Source: Sporomusa acidovorans (GTDB lineage: Bacteria; Bacillota; Negativicutes; Sporomusales; Sporomusaceae). From it: a DNA stretch of 64,000 nt. Made by a program: the position numbers and the translations under genes. The notes under the pieces are model-generated. The model saw nothing but the letters and a program-made list of their open reading frames with translations, ran no database searches and was not told the origin of the DNA. Each line of letters starts with the position of its first letter. Position 1 is the first letter of the stretch. The stretch lies in NCBI RefSeq assembly GCF_002257695.2, contig NZ_CP155571.1. One strand, given 5' to 3'. Positions 43,488-52,721 of this stretch are shown one piece after another.

Positions 43488-44648
43488 CTACTTGGTTAAT
43501 GCCTTTTTTATGGCTGCGCAGGCTTCTTCGATAGTTTCTTCGTCACGCACGTAACATAGGCGGACATAACCTTCACCGCCCTCGCCGAAGCAGCAGCCCG
43601 GCACAACGGCCACGCCGGCTTTTTCCAGTACAACCTTGGCAAATTCCCTGCTCGAAAGTCCGGTACCGGTAATATTGGGGAAAACATAAATGGCGCCTTT
43701 CGGTGTCGCACAAGTAATACCGGGGATTTCGTTCAATCTTTTCACCATCAGATCCCGCAATTTTTTATAGCGACTTACGCGCTCTGCCATCAATTCTTTT
43801 GGTGTATTCAGGGCCGCTATACCGGCATATTGAATGAAAGGCGGCACGCAGGTATAGACAGTCTCAAACATTTGACCCATTTTGGCAATCAAATCACTGG
43901 GGCCAATCGCATATCCCAACCGGAAGCCGGACATGGAGTGTCCCTTGGAAAATCCGCTTAAAATGATGGTCCGTTCCCGGCATTGATCAACCACAGCCGG
44001 TGAATAGTGCTGGCAGTCATAGATGTTTTCTGCATAAATTTCATCACTTAATAGATAAATATCCTTTTCTTTGGCAATTTCTGCTACCCGCAGCATTTCA
44101 GCCTCTGTCATTACCCCGCCGGTCGGGTTCTGAGGCGACGTAATAATTGCCAGTCTGGTTTTGTCCGTAATCCGTGCTAACAGATCTTCGGGGTTAAGCC
44201 TGAAATCATTTTTCTCCAGAACGGGAACCTTAACAGCCTTCATTCCCAAATAACTGGCAACCGCAATATATACGGCAAACCCCGGATCGGAGAAAACAAC
44301 TTCTTCACCCGGGTTGACTACGCTGCGCATAACAAAGTCAATCACACTATTAGCCGGCATAATGGCAACCTGCGACACATCAGGCCTAAATCCCAGCTTC
44401 CGTTTGGTGTAGTCGCAGATGGCCTCTCTTAAGGGTAAAATGCCCAATGAGTCAACATACTTGGTATGTCCTTCATCCAGAGCCTTTTTAACTGCATCCA
44501 CAATGTGAGGATACGCATCGATAGCTGAATCCCCCACTTCAAAGCGGTATACTTTTTTCCCGGCAGCTTCCAGCGCGCAAACAGTGGTTAAAATCTCCAG
44601 CATTGGCTGACCTAATAAGCCTTCGGTAAGTTTTGAATAACCTTTCAT
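43488..44648 (-). CDS. Class I/II aminotransferase (AspC/AAT-I fold)
   Basis: 386 residues of PLP-dependent aminotransferase: SPQNPTGGVMTEAEML, SDEIYAENIYD and the PLP lysine in ILSGFSKGHSMSGFRLGYAI, with Arg in FVRLCYVRDEE-type C-terminus (YVRLCYV). It belongs to the subgroup Ib-like enzymes acting on aspartate, aromatic or branched amino acids; the donor cannot be told. It is monocistronic, next to an amino acid exporter. Confidence 0.9.
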   Translation of the reverse strand: MKGYSKLTEGLLGQPMLEILTTVCALEAAGKKVYRFEVGDSAIDAYPHIVDAVKKALDEGHTKYVDSLGILPLREAICDYTKRKLGFRPDVSQVAIMPANSVIDFVMRSVVNPGEEVVFSDPGFAVYIAVASYLGMKAVKVPVLEKNDFRLNPEDLLARITDKTRLAIITSPQNPTGGVMTEAEMLRVAEIAKEKDIYLLSDEIYAENIYDCQHYSPAVVDQCRERTIILSGFSKGHSMSGFRLGYAIGPSDLIAKMGQMFETVYTCVPPFIQYAGIAALNTPKELMAERVSRYKKLRDLMVKRLNEIPGITCATPKGAIYVFPNITGTGLSSREFAKVVLEKAGVAVVPGCCFGEGGEGYVRLCYVRDEETIEEACAAIKKALTK

Positions 44649-45022
44649 ATAATAAACGCACTCCTATACCTAAAGATTTGCAATAACATATACACTCATC
44701 TAAGTCAACCATTATTCTCGCACCGAATTGTCTTGAAGTGTATCATGGTTTAACTATATATGTCTTGCTATAGTGAACTCTATGAATAGTTACATTCTGC
44801 ACGCACAAAGAAACTCCTGCCGCTTACATTTATTAGAAAATTGTTTCTTTTTTACTTATATTGAACACCATATCGTATACTTTGCCTTCCCTATCCTGTA
44901 ATTGCCTGCTGCGCTCTTAAAATTGACGCAACCCAACAATAAAGAAAGGCAGGGCTCTTTATCGGAAGTCCCCTGCCTTCTACTCGATTGTGGTATTCCA
45001 GTAATGCTTACCGCCAATCCTG
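44649..45022. other. Intergenic region between aminotransferase and citF
   Basis: 374 bp holding the citF terminator and presumably the aminotransferase promoter. No further gene seen. Confidence 0.4.
44946..44979 (-). terminator. Terminator of citrate lyase operon
   Basis: Minus strand AAGGCAGGG, loop, CCCTGCCTT, then TCTTTATTG, 44 bp past citF. Confidence 0.8.
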
Positions 45023-46567
45023 CTATTTATCAAGCACTTGGCGCACAACATCGATCATCGTTCCATCGCGGTATTCCACAACTGCGACAATCCGGTCGCT
45101 TGTTTTTATTTTTTCCGGAACGCCGGCCAACTTTTCCGCTTCCTGTTTCAGTTCGCGAATATCCTTCACTGATAGGCCGGCGGCCAGTAATTTTTCCCGC
45201 AAATCGCCGCGCCGCGGATTAACGGCTACCCCCCGTTCCGTAACCAGTACATCGACCGTCTCCCCGGGTGTGGTTACGGTCAGTACTTTGTCCACTACCG
45301 TCGGCAAGCGCCCGCGCAATAAATTGGCAACAATTAATGTGATCTTGGCACCGGCCGCAGCATCACTATGACCGCCCGAGCCACCCATAATCAGACCATT
45401 AGAGCCGGTCGTCACGTTGACATTGAAATCGGTATCAATTTCCGTGGCCCCTAAAAATACCGTGTCCAGTTTGTTAACAATGCAGCCGGAATTAAAGGGA
45501 TTAGCGTATTGGCCGGCACTTACTTCCAGATGGTTGGGATTGTTCCCGATGGAATGAACCGCATCAAGATCAAAGCCTTGCACATCGGTAATTTTACGCA
45601 GCAAACCGCGGTTTAGCATATCGACCAAATAGCCGGTAATCCCCCCCATGGCAAAACTGGCCGTAATCCCGGCCTGTTCCATCATTTTGCCGACAAAATG
45701 GGCAGTTGCCAGCGATGCGCCGCCTGCCCCCGTCTGGAACGATAAGCCTTCTTTGATAAGTCCGGCTGCTTTAATAACCTTGGCTGCTGTCTGCGCAATT
45801 CTAAGGCCAACCGGGTCTTTGGTCACTTTAGTACTGCCGGAAACAATTCCCTTGGGATCGCCGATTGAGTCTACCTTTACTACATAATCCACTCTGGTCT
45901 GGGAGATGGAAACCGGAGCAAGCGGGTATTCGCAGAGATAATCGGTAACGGCAACCACATACTGCGCATACTCGGCATCAGGTATTGCATAGCCTAATGA
46001 ACCGCAGGCCGCCGGCCCCTGCACGCCGTTAATATTTCCATAATCATCGGCGGCAGGAGCGGCAATAAACGCCACGTCAATCTTGAGCTGGCCGCACTCA
46101 ATGGCGCGGGCCCGCCCGCCATGGGTTCGCATCATGACCGGTTTGTCGAGTAATCCCCGGGAAATGGCCTCGGCCACCGGCCCGGACATATAGTTCGTGT
46201 CCAGCGCGGTTACCACACCGTTTTTGATGTGCTCGATAAGCGGTGCATGCACAGGAAATACTGAACTTACGGCGATTGTCAGATTTTTGAGTCCCAGTCT
46301 GGCGGCTGTAGCCAAGACCATATTCAAGACGCCGTCACCGTTGCGGAAGTGATGGTGAAAAGACAGTGTCATGCCGTCTTTTACGGGAATCTGTTGAAAC
46401 ACTTCTTCCAGATTATTGACAAGCTTGCTTTGACCCGGCTTGCAAATTTTTACCGCCGGCGCCTGCCGACACATAGCAGGAATTGTATGAAAAGCACCGG
46501 CAAACGGTTTTACTGCACCATATCCAGCCAAGTGTTCAGGTACTACACGGCCAACTGCATTTTTCAT
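45023..46567 (-). CDS. citF: Citrate lyase alpha subunit (citrate CoA-transferase)
   Basis: 514 residues, the usual CitF length. It transfers the acyl-carrier thioester to citrate in the citrate lyase complex. Typical segments: GMTLSFHHHFRNGDGVLNMV, GLKNLTIAVSSVFPVHAPLI, SFQTGAGGASLATAHFVG, GSNGLIMGGSGGHSDAAAGA. The start overlaps the citE stop (ATGA). Last gene of the transporter-citD-citE-citF operon. Confidence 0.96.
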   Translation of the reverse strand: MKNAVGRVVPEHLAGYGAVKPFAGAFHTIPAMCRQAPAVKICKPGQSKLVNNLEEVFQQIPVKDGMTLSFHHHFRNGDGVLNMVLATAARLGLKNLTIAVSSVFPVHAPLIEHIKNGVVTALDTNYMSGPVAEAISRGLLDKPVMMRTHGGRARAIECGQLKIDVAFIAAPAADDYGNINGVQGPAACGSLGYAIPDAEYAQYVVAVTDYLCEYPLAPVSISQTRVDYVVKVDSIGDPKGIVSGSTKVTKDPVGLRIAQTAAKVIKAAGLIKEGLSFQTGAGGASLATAHFVGKMMEQAGITASFAMGGITGYLVDMLNRGLLRKITDVQGFDLDAVHSIGNNPNHLEVSAGQYANPFNSGCIVNKLDTVFLGATEIDTDFNVNVTTGSNGLIMGGSGGHSDAAAGAKITLIVANLLRGRLPTVVDKVLTVTTPGETVDVLVTERGVAVNPRRGDLREKLLAAGLSVKDIRELKQEAEKLAGVPEKIKTSDRIVAVVEYRDGTMIDVVRQVLDK

Positions 46568-47439
46568 GACTGCTGCCTCCCTTCCAGGCCGAGCACCTGC
46601 GCGAGCTGTAATACCCGTTCAGCACGCTCGACAATAGGTTTGTCAATCATCTTGCCATCCAGCGATACGGCACCGGTGCCCTGCTCCGCCGCCCGTTTGA
46701 TAACCGCTACAACCCGGTGAGCCCACATAATTTCTGCCGCACTGGGACTGAAGCCTTCATGGACAGCATCAATATGGCGAGGATTGATAACCAGCTTACC
46801 TTTAAAGCCAATGTGTCTGGCAAAGGCGACATCCCGGACCAGTCCTTCTTCGTCCAGCATATCGGTAAACGGTGTGTCAATAGACTGAATACCGGCCGCC
46901 GCCGCCGCATTAACCAAAGTGGTACGGGCAGTAAAAATTTCCCGGCCTTCTTTGGTTCTTTGCACGCCAAGGCTGGCGGTATAGTCCTCAGCGCCAAGGG
47001 CCATAGCGACAAGCCGTTGGTGGGCACTCGCTATCGGGAAGCAGTTCGCAATTCCCAGCGGCGTCTCGATCAGAGCAATCAGCTTGACCGGCTTTTGGTC
47101 AGGAGCCTCGTATTGTTCAAGCCACGTGGCTGCTTGCCGTATATCTTCGGGCGTATTGACTTTGGGAATCATTAACGCATCAGGATGGCAGGGCACAATA
47201 AAACGAATATCCTGCTCAGCGGATACATCCAGCGGATTGATACGCACTATTTTCTCGCACCGGCCATAACCAATCGTGCGCAGCGCCTGACCGACCAGCA
47301 GCCTGGCAGCATCTTTTTCCTGCGGCGCCACAGCGTCCTCAAGGTCAAAGATGAGCGCGTCAGCCCCCAAAATCCCGGCATTTTGCAGCATTCCGGAATT
47401 ATTGCCCGGTATAAACAGTAAGGTCCTTCTCAGTCCCAT
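46564..47439 (-). CDS. citE: Citrate lyase beta subunit (citryl-ACP lyase)
   Basis: 291 residues of the HpcH/HpaI-fold lyase: RRTLLFIPGNNSGMLQNAGI, ALIFDLEDAVAPQEKDAAR (metal-binding EDAV), and KLIALIETPLGIANCFPIA. It splits citryl-ACP to acetyl-ACP and oxaloacetate. It overlaps citD by about 40 bp and citF by 4. Confidence 0.96.
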   Translation of the reverse strand: MGLRRTLLFIPGNNSGMLQNAGILGADALIFDLEDAVAPQEKDAARLLVGQALRTIGYGRCEKIVRINPLDVSAEQDIRFIVPCHPDALMIPKVNTPEDIRQAATWLEQYEAPDQKPVKLIALIETPLGIANCFPIASAHQRLVAMALGAEDYTASLGVQRTKEGREIFTARTTLVNAAAAAGIQSIDTPFTDMLDEEGLVRDVAFARHIGFKGKLVINPRHIDAVHEGFSPSAAEIMWAHRVVAVIKRAAEQGTGAVSLDGKMIDKPIVERAERVLQLAQVLGLEGRQQS

Positions 47440-47731
47440 GGTGCACCTCCTTCAGCGTCACTCCGGCCCGGGACAAAGCGGTAAGGGTCCGGGCCCGAAT
47501 GGTACAATCCAGAGCCCCGCGGTCGATTGCTTTGACAGCTAATGCGGTAACGCCCTGCTCTCTGACAGTGTCCGCAATCACTTTACGGATTTGCTTTCCA
47601 TACTGAGCCAGCACCAAGCTCTGCAGCTCAATGGTAACTTCTTTTTCAGCCTGGTTGGGAACTACGGTTATCATAATATCATTGGATTCCAGCGTTCCCG
47701 CCTGGGCTTGTGTTAGCTGGGTCATATTCAT
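47399..47731 (-). CDS. citD: Citrate lyase gamma subunit (acyl carrier protein)
   Basis: 110 residues from the ATG at 47731, preceded by GGAGGGAAGG; the family is about 98. AQAGTLESNDIMITVVP near the start, with the prosthetic-group serine in TLESND, and GALDCTIRARTLTALSRAGV near the end. It carries the phosphoribosyl-dephospho-CoA cofactor. The genes that make and attach the cofactor (citX, citG) and the ligase (citC) are not in this window. Confidence 0.95.
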   Translation of the reverse strand: MNMTQLTQAQAGTLESNDIMITVVPNQAEKEVTIELQSLVLAQYGKQIRKVIADTVREQGVTALAVKAIDRGALDCTIRARTLTALSRAGVTLKEVHHGTEKDLTVYTGQ

Positions 47732-47748
47732 CCTTCCCTCCGGATTTT

Positions 47749-49071
47749 TTAACTCCATAACCTCATGAAGATGGCCGCTATGACCACCATGCAGGCGCCG
47801 CCAAGCCTTGTGGATACCTGTGCAAAGGGCATAAGTTCTATACGATTGGACGCTGAAAGAATAGCCACATCACCTGTTCCGCCTAAACCGCTATGACAGG
47901 CGGTAACAACAGCGGATTCTACCGAATACATTTTAAGAGGCTTCGCCACATAGAAACCGGCAGCAATCATCGCTGCCACCGTCGAAAAGACAGTAACGAC
48001 ATAAGCGGGCGTTATGGCAGCCACTACGTCCTTCCAGGGAGTATACATAACACCAACCCCGACCAATAGCGGCCAGGTTAAGCTTGCTGTAACAAACCGG
48101 TATAAATGGTACGCTCCCTGTTCCATTTTGGCCGGCATAATACCAAGCGCCTTAAGGATAGCGGCTGAAAAGATCATGATAATGGGAGCCGGAATAGGAA
48201 TAAACAGGCTGACAACTTGTCCAAAGACGAAAAAACTCATTGCCAGAATAAGCCCGGCACCCATAAGCGAAAAATCTACAGGCTTTTCGGCTGTTTGGGC
48301 GGCACGGATCAGGTCGTCATTGCCTGTCTTTACTAACACACCGTTACCGGTAAGCTGGGGTTTCTTTTCACCCAACCGCCGCAAGTAGCCTGCGGCCATG
48401 ATTGCAAACAAATTGCCCAGCATGGCAGCAGGAACAAGTTGGGGAATAAATTTGTCATTCGTCAGCCCCGTTATATCGGCATAAGCCATAGAAAGCGGCA
48501 GAATGCCCTCGCCTACACCACCGGAGATAATGGGAACCACCACATAAAAAAATGAATGGTAGGCGCCAATTCCGGTAAGCGTACCCACCGTCACACCAAC
48601 GGCAATACACCCCAGCGTACCCACAAGCAGCGGAAAAAACATCCGGACAAAGCCTTGAATCAGTACTGCCCGCTGCATTCCCAGGATGCTGCCGACAATG
48701 AGGCAGGAGATATAAAAATACAGGAAATTGGAACCTTTCATAAATGCGGTAATCGCCTTCAAAGAAGCAGGATTAATCAGGTTATAAAAGAGCATAATGG
48801 ACGGAACAAAGATAGAAAGAATTGCCGGGCCGCCGATATCCTTAAGCACCGGTACCCTCATGCCGATATCCCCTAATAACATTCCCAGAATCATCAGGAC
48901 AGCTATGCCGCCAATCATATCGGCGGGTAGCTTACTGTAAACAGAAGCTGTATAAATGATCACTGCCAGAATGAGATAAATAGGCAACGGAAGCGGGCCA
49001 ATCTTTAGCGTCATGAGAGAATGTTCCTTTGCCTGCGGCTGCGGGGCGGAATTTTGAGTCTCCACGTTCAT
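47749..49071 (-). CDS. 2-hydroxycarboxylate transporter (CitS family)
   Basis: 440 residues, about 11 membrane helices, with the two GGxG re-entrant-loop motifs of the 2HCT family (IISGGVGEGILPLSMA and HSGLGGTGDVAILSAS) and the C-terminal ISASNRIELMPFAQ-type arginine segment. Members import citrate or malate with Na+ or H+, or exchange it for acetate or lactate. First gene of the citrate operon; its stop lies just upstream of citD. Confidence 0.93.
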   Translation of the reverse strand: MNVETQNSAPQPQAKEHSLMTLKIGPLPLPIYLILAVIIYTASVYSKLPADMIGGIAVLMILGMLLGDIGMRVPVLKDIGGPAILSIFVPSIMLFYNLINPASLKAITAFMKGSNFLYFYISCLIVGSILGMQRAVLIQGFVRMFFPLLVGTLGCIAVGVTVGTLTGIGAYHSFFYVVVPIISGGVGEGILPLSMAYADITGLTNDKFIPQLVPAAMLGNLFAIMAAGYLRRLGEKKPQLTGNGVLVKTGNDDLIRAAQTAEKPVDFSLMGAGLILAMSFFVFGQVVSLFIPIPAPIIMIFSAAILKALGIMPAKMEQGAYHLYRFVTASLTWPLLVGVGVMYTPWKDVVAAITPAYVVTVFSTVAAMIAAGFYVAKPLKMYSVESAVVTACHSGLGGTGDVAILSASNRIELMPFAQVSTRLGGACMVVIAAIFMRLWS

Positions 49072-49111
49072 GAAATTACCTCCTTTATTGATTTGATTTT
49101 ATGGTAACGGA

Positions 49112-49150
49112 AAAAATAGAAATATTAAACTTTATTAAACTTTTTAAAGT
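49112..49150 (-). promoter_or_regulatory. A/T-rich promoter region of citrate operon
   Basis: Repeated TTAAACTTTATTAAACTTTT lies just upstream of the transporter gene. CitB/DpiA-type response regulators bind A/T-rich sites of this kind, so it is a candidate target, on weak evidence. Confidence 0.4.
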
Positions 49151-49159
49151 ATTTTGAAA

Positions 49160-49186
49160 TTAAAAACTGCGATCCGTAGATCGCAG
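49160..49186 (-). terminator. Terminator of citAB
   Basis: Minus strand CTGCGATC, loop TACG, GATCGCAG, then TTTTTAATTT, 22 bp past the response regulator. It separates citAB from the citrate operon. Confidence 0.85.
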
Positions 49187-49208
49187 TAAATAAAATCGTC
49201 AATTTATT

Positions 49209-49871
49209 TTAGTGGGGAATATAGCGGTTGACCGGCCGGCCAACGGAACCATACATAAGTTCCACGGTTAACATTCCGCTGGTTTCCAGATAGTCAAGAT
49301 ACTTGCGCACAGTTACCCGGGAAACACCGATTTCTTTAACCAACTCCTCAATCGTAAAAGGGGCCCCGATCTTATCAATTGCCGTTTTAACAATTTGCAG
49401 TGTATGCTTCTCCAGCCCTTTAGGCAAGCCACACTTTCTCTGCCGGTCCAGCACTTGTGTATCAATATCCCGCTGACAGACCGTATCACAGCTGTCAATG
49501 GCCTCCACTCTGACCTTATACTGCTGCAAGGCCATATTCAGCCTCTCAAACTCAAAAGGCTTGATCAGGTAGTCTACAGCCCCCAGGCGCAACGCTTTTT
49601 TTACGCTGGCCGAATCCCGGGCCGCTGTCACCATAATAACATCCACTCCATGCCCGGCCTCTCTAATCTTTTTCAACATTTCCAAGCCATTCATACCAGG
49701 CATAAAAATATCAACTAATATCAAATCAACGGTACCAGTTTCCAATATTTTAAGCGCCTGCCGGCAGTCATTGGCGATGCTGTGAAGTTGAAACCCTTCA
49801 ACATGAGCCAAATAGCGGCGATTAAGCTCAGCTACTGTAGGGTCATCTTCCACGATAAGTACATTAATCAT
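49209..49871 (-). CDS. citB: CitB/DcuR-type response regulator
   Basis: 220 residues from the ATG at 49871. Receiver domain with phosphoacceptor Asp in DLILVDIFMPGMNG and Lys in GAVDYLIKPFEFERL; the C-terminal helix-turn-helix (FTIEELVKEIGVSRVTVRKY) is of the CitB group. The start overlaps the sensor gene's end by 8 bp. It most likely activates the citrate operon directly downstream. Confidence 0.92.
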   Translation of the reverse strand: MINVLIVEDDPTVAELNRRYLAHVEGFQLHSIANDCRQALKILETGTVDLILVDIFMPGMNGLEMLKKIREAGHGVDVIMVTAARDSASVKKALRLGAVDYLIKPFEFERLNMALQQYKVRVEAIDSCDTVCQRDIDTQVLDRQRKCGLPKGLEKHTLQIVKTAIDKIGAPFTIEELVKEIGVSRVTVRKYLDYLETSGMLTVELMYGSVGRPVNRYIPH

Positions 49872-51495
49872 TCCGATTCTCCTCTCTATAACGGGGTATC
49901 GTAACGACAACTTCAGTTCCCGGCGAAGAATTCTTAAATTCTATTGTGCCTTGCATTTTTTTTACACAGCTTTCCACTAAATGAAGCCCAAAACCACGGT
50001 TTTCCCCTTTGGTGGAAAAACCTCTTTCAAAGATCCGCTCCCTCACATCCTGCATTAATCCAGGCCCGCTGTCCGCAACCCGGATAATACAGTGATTATC
50101 TGTTTCACTAATAGACAAAGTAACCTTTTTCTCATCCGAACTCTCCGCGGCCTCCAGAGCGTTGTCAAGAAGATTACCCAGTATGGTAATTAACTCGTAG
50201 TTGGCCGCAGACGCCGTTTCCGCAGTCATGAGCGTTTCTTCTTCAATTGCCATGCTGACGCCCATTTCCCTTGACCTGCTCAACTTGCTTAACACCAGCC
50301 CGGCCACCGCCGGTTCTCTGATCCGCTTGCCGACAAAGGCGACCTCGGCTTCCTGATCGTTGGCAATCCGTTTGATATAAGCCGCAAGCTGATCATAGCA
50401 TTCCAGCCGGACGAGTCCTAAAATTACATGTAACTTATTCATAAATTCATGTGTCTGCGACCGCAAAGCATCGACATAACCCCTGACGCCGGTGAGTTCT
50501 TCCGCCAGTTTGTTAATCTCGGTTTTATCCCGAAATGTGGCAATGGCACCAACAATCGTGCCATTAACATGGATGGGAACCCTATTGGTAATGATGCGCA
50601 CACCATTTAAATCCTGTTCTTGGTTTAACTCAGGTATACCCTGTGCCATCACCCGTCTGAGGCCAGTGTTGGGAATATACCCTTCAATTTCCTGCCCGAT
50701 AGGATTACCTGACGTACCTGCACTATGGAGTATCGCAATGGCTGCGTCATTTGCCAATGTTATTTTGCCAGTTAGGTCGACGGCAAGAATCCCCTCTCTA
50801 ACCGATTGCAGCATTGCATTTCTTTCCTCTAACAGTTTGGCAATTCCCGCCGGCTCTAATCCGAACAGTGTCTTCTTGATACTCCGGGCAAGCAGAACAG
50901 CACCCGTTATGCCAATTGCCATTCCCAGCAGAATTGCGAAAAAGATGCGATTACGGCTTTCCCTTACCGCCTGTTCTACATCGCCAAGATGAATACCCAC
51001 CACGACCGCGCCAACTTGTTGTCCGTTATGATATACTGGTGTAAAGGCCCTAAGCTGGGGTCCTACTGTTCCACTGGCATACGAAAGATATTCCTTGCCT
51101 TGAAGTGCCGGTTGCTCATCACCACCAACCACATGGTAGCCAAGTAAGCTTTCATCAGGATGTGATTTACGGATTCCCTGCATGTCAAACACGACCACAA
51201 TGGCTGTATTCGTTAAACTCCGCATGACTTTTGAATAACCCTGCATATCCTTTTCGTCGCGTAACCCTGCCAGCCCTTCAGCTACCACCTCCGAATGAGC
51301 AACAATACGGGCTATGTCCATAACAGACCGCCCCATTTGATTAGTGATGCCATTAGCGACATGCGTGGAAATCAGCCAATTAGTCGTCAGTAGTGCCAAC
51401 AGCACAACACTGCAAACCAGCAAGATAATTTTCCCTTGCAGATTTAATGTATAAGTCACATTTCTCCACCCCTGTTTTCCGATTTTTAGAGCCAT
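49864..51495 (-). CDS. citA: CitA/DcuS-type sensor histidine kinase
   Basis: 543 residues. Membrane helix near 20-40 (IILLVCSVVLLALLTTNW), extracytoplasmic sCache/PASC sensor to about 180 (GRSVMDIARIVAHSEVVAEG, YLSYASGTVGPQLRAFTPVY), second helix near 182-200, cytoplasmic PAS, then the H-box SQTHEFMNKLHVILGLVRLE (His near 350) and an ATPase domain (ILGNLLDNALEAAE, DSGPGL, STKGENRGFGLHLV). CitA binds citrate and CitA/DcuS relatives C4-dicarboxylates. A GTG at 51459 has a better ribosome site (GGTGGAG) and may be the real start. Confidence 0.93.
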   Translation of the reverse strand: MALKIGKQGWRNVTYTLNLQGKIILLVCSVVLLALLTTNWLISTHVANGITNQMGRSVMDIARIVAHSEVVAEGLAGLRDEKDMQGYSKVMRSLTNTAIVVVFDMQGIRKSHPDESLLGYHVVGGDEQPALQGKEYLSYASGTVGPQLRAFTPVYHNGQQVGAVVVGIHLGDVEQAVRESRNRIFFAILLGMAIGITGAVLLARSIKKTLFGLEPAGIAKLLEERNAMLQSVREGILAVDLTGKITLANDAAIAILHSAGTSGNPIGQEIEGYIPNTGLRRVMAQGIPELNQEQDLNGVRIITNRVPIHVNGTIVGAIATFRDKTEINKLAEELTGVRGYVDALRSQTHEFMNKLHVILGLVRLECYDQLAAYIKRIANDQEAEVAFVGKRIREPAVAGLVLSKLSRSREMGVSMAIEEETLMTAETASAANYELITILGNLLDNALEAAESSDEKKVTLSISETDNHCIIRVADSGPGLMQDVRERIFERGFSTKGENRGFGLHLVESCVKKMQGTIEFKNSSPGTEVVVTIPRYREENRND

Positions 51496-51556
51496 GTTCC
51501 GCTGACTATATATTCCGCACTAAAAAAGTTTGCAGGCATAGGCGGATGAGTCCGGC

Positions 51557-51883
51557 TTATTTAAACGGTCCGTTTTTCCTTCCCCATTCAGACATGCATG
51601 TTAAAATCGGCATCAAGGTCTTCCCCTTATCGGTTAGTGAATATTCCACTTTGGGTGGAATTTGATGATACTCCTCACGATGAATCAACTGCTCGAGTTC
51701 CAACTCTTTAAGCTGCTGGCTCAACATTTTATGGGTAATGGGCGGCAGTGCCCTTTTGAGTTCCCCGTAACGCAGCACCCGGTTTTCGGACAATTTGTAT
51801 AAGATTAACCATTTCCACTTGCCGCCAACAATAGAAAGTGTATACGTAATTGGGCAATTGCAATTTTTCGGCCAGTTTGCCAT
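51557..51883 (-). CDS. HxlR-family regulator
   Basis: 108 residues. Winged helix of the HxlR type: the early CNCPITYTLSIVGGKWKWLI with a conserved cysteine, RYGELKRALPPITHKMLSQQ, and PPKVEYSLTDKGKTLMPIL. HxlR proteins sense aldehydes, quinones or oxidants. It diverges from a flavin reductase gene, which it probably controls through the palindrome at 51899. Confidence 0.93.
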   Translation of the reverse strand: MANWPKNCNCPITYTLSIVGGKWKWLILYKLSENRVLRYGELKRALPPITHKMLSQQLKELELEQLIHREEYHQIPPKVEYSLTDKGKTLMPILTCMSEWGRKNGPFK

Positions 51884-51898
51884 GACACTCTCCTTTTC

Positions 51899-51911
51899 GA
51901 TAGTATCTATC
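51899..51911. promoter_or_regulatory. Palindrome in HxlR/reductase intergenic region
   Basis: GATAGTATCTATC (5-bp arms, 3-bp centre) lies 16 bp before the hxlR start; AAGTGCATACTT follows on the reductase side. Candidate HxlR operator. Confidence 0.5.
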
Positions 51912-51998
51912 CTGTAAGTGCATACTTTTCTTTTTAATAAAATGATATATAATTTAAGTCAGATAATCAAGTACCGATGATAAACTGGGAGGGATTCG

Positions 51999-52652
51999 AT
52001 GAACGTACTGGCTATTAACGGCAGCCCCCGGAAAAATTGGAACACGGCAATACTGCTCAACAAGGTATTGGCAGGGGCCGCCTCGCAAGGGGCTCAGACT
52101 GAACTCATCCACCTTTACGACCTAAATTTTAAGGGTTGTAGAAGCTGCTTTGCCTGTAAGGTCAAGAATGGCAAAAGCTATGGAAAATGTGCATTGCAAG
52201 ATGACCTGACCCCTGTCCTTAAGAAGGTTGAACAAGCTGACGCACTTATTCTGGGGTCACCGATTTACTTTGGAAATGTTACGGGAGAGATGCGCTCTTT
52301 CATGGAACGCCTGGCATTTCCCTACCTGGTATATGACGCTAACTACTCTTCCTTGTTTACAAAAAAAATTCCTATAGGACTTATCTATACCATGAATGTA
52401 TCCGAAGAGCGAATGAAAGCCGCCGGCTACGACAATAATCTTAAAGCAGCCGAAATGGCGCTAGGCCGGATCTTGGGAACAGCCGAGCCGCTATTTGTTA
52501 ACGACACTTATCAGTTCGATAATTATTCCAAATACGTTGTAACAGCATTTAATGAAGCGGATAAAGCGCAAAGACGCAAAGAGGTATTTCCTCTAGACTG
52601 TGAAAAGGCCTTTAACATGGGAGTAAGATTTGCATCTCAGACTGCTCAATAA
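51999..52652 (+). CDS. NADPH-dependent FMN reductase / flavodoxin-fold protein
   Basis: 217 residues. FMN-binding start VLAINGSPRKNWNTAILLNK, a cysteine pair in FKGCRSCFACKVKNG (iron-sulfur flavoprotein or quinone-reductase type) and ALILGSPIYFGNVTGEMRSF. Such enzymes reduce quinones or flavins in anaerobes. The divergent HxlR regulator fits an inducible stress role. Confidence 0.9.
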   Translation: MNVLAINGSPRKNWNTAILLNKVLAGAASQGAQTELIHLYDLNFKGCRSCFACKVKNGKSYGKCALQDDLTPVLKKVEQADALILGSPIYFGNVTGEMRSFMERLAFPYLVYDANYSSLFTKKIPIGLIYTMNVSEERMKAAGYDNNLKAAEMALGRILGTAEPLFVNDTYQFDNYSKYVVTAFNEADKAQRRKEVFPLDCEKAFNMGVRFASQTAQ

Positions 52653-52656
52653 AGCC

Positions 52657-52703
52657 ACAAACCCTCCTGTGAGTACCAAATGGTGCTCGCAGGAGGGTTT
52701 GTT
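52657..52703. terminator. Bidirectional terminator
   Basis: ACAAACCCTCCTG and CAGGAGGGTTTGT with an inner stem between the convergent reductase and accC genes. Confidence 0.88.
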
Positions 52704-52721
52704 TGCATTTTATTTGCCCGT

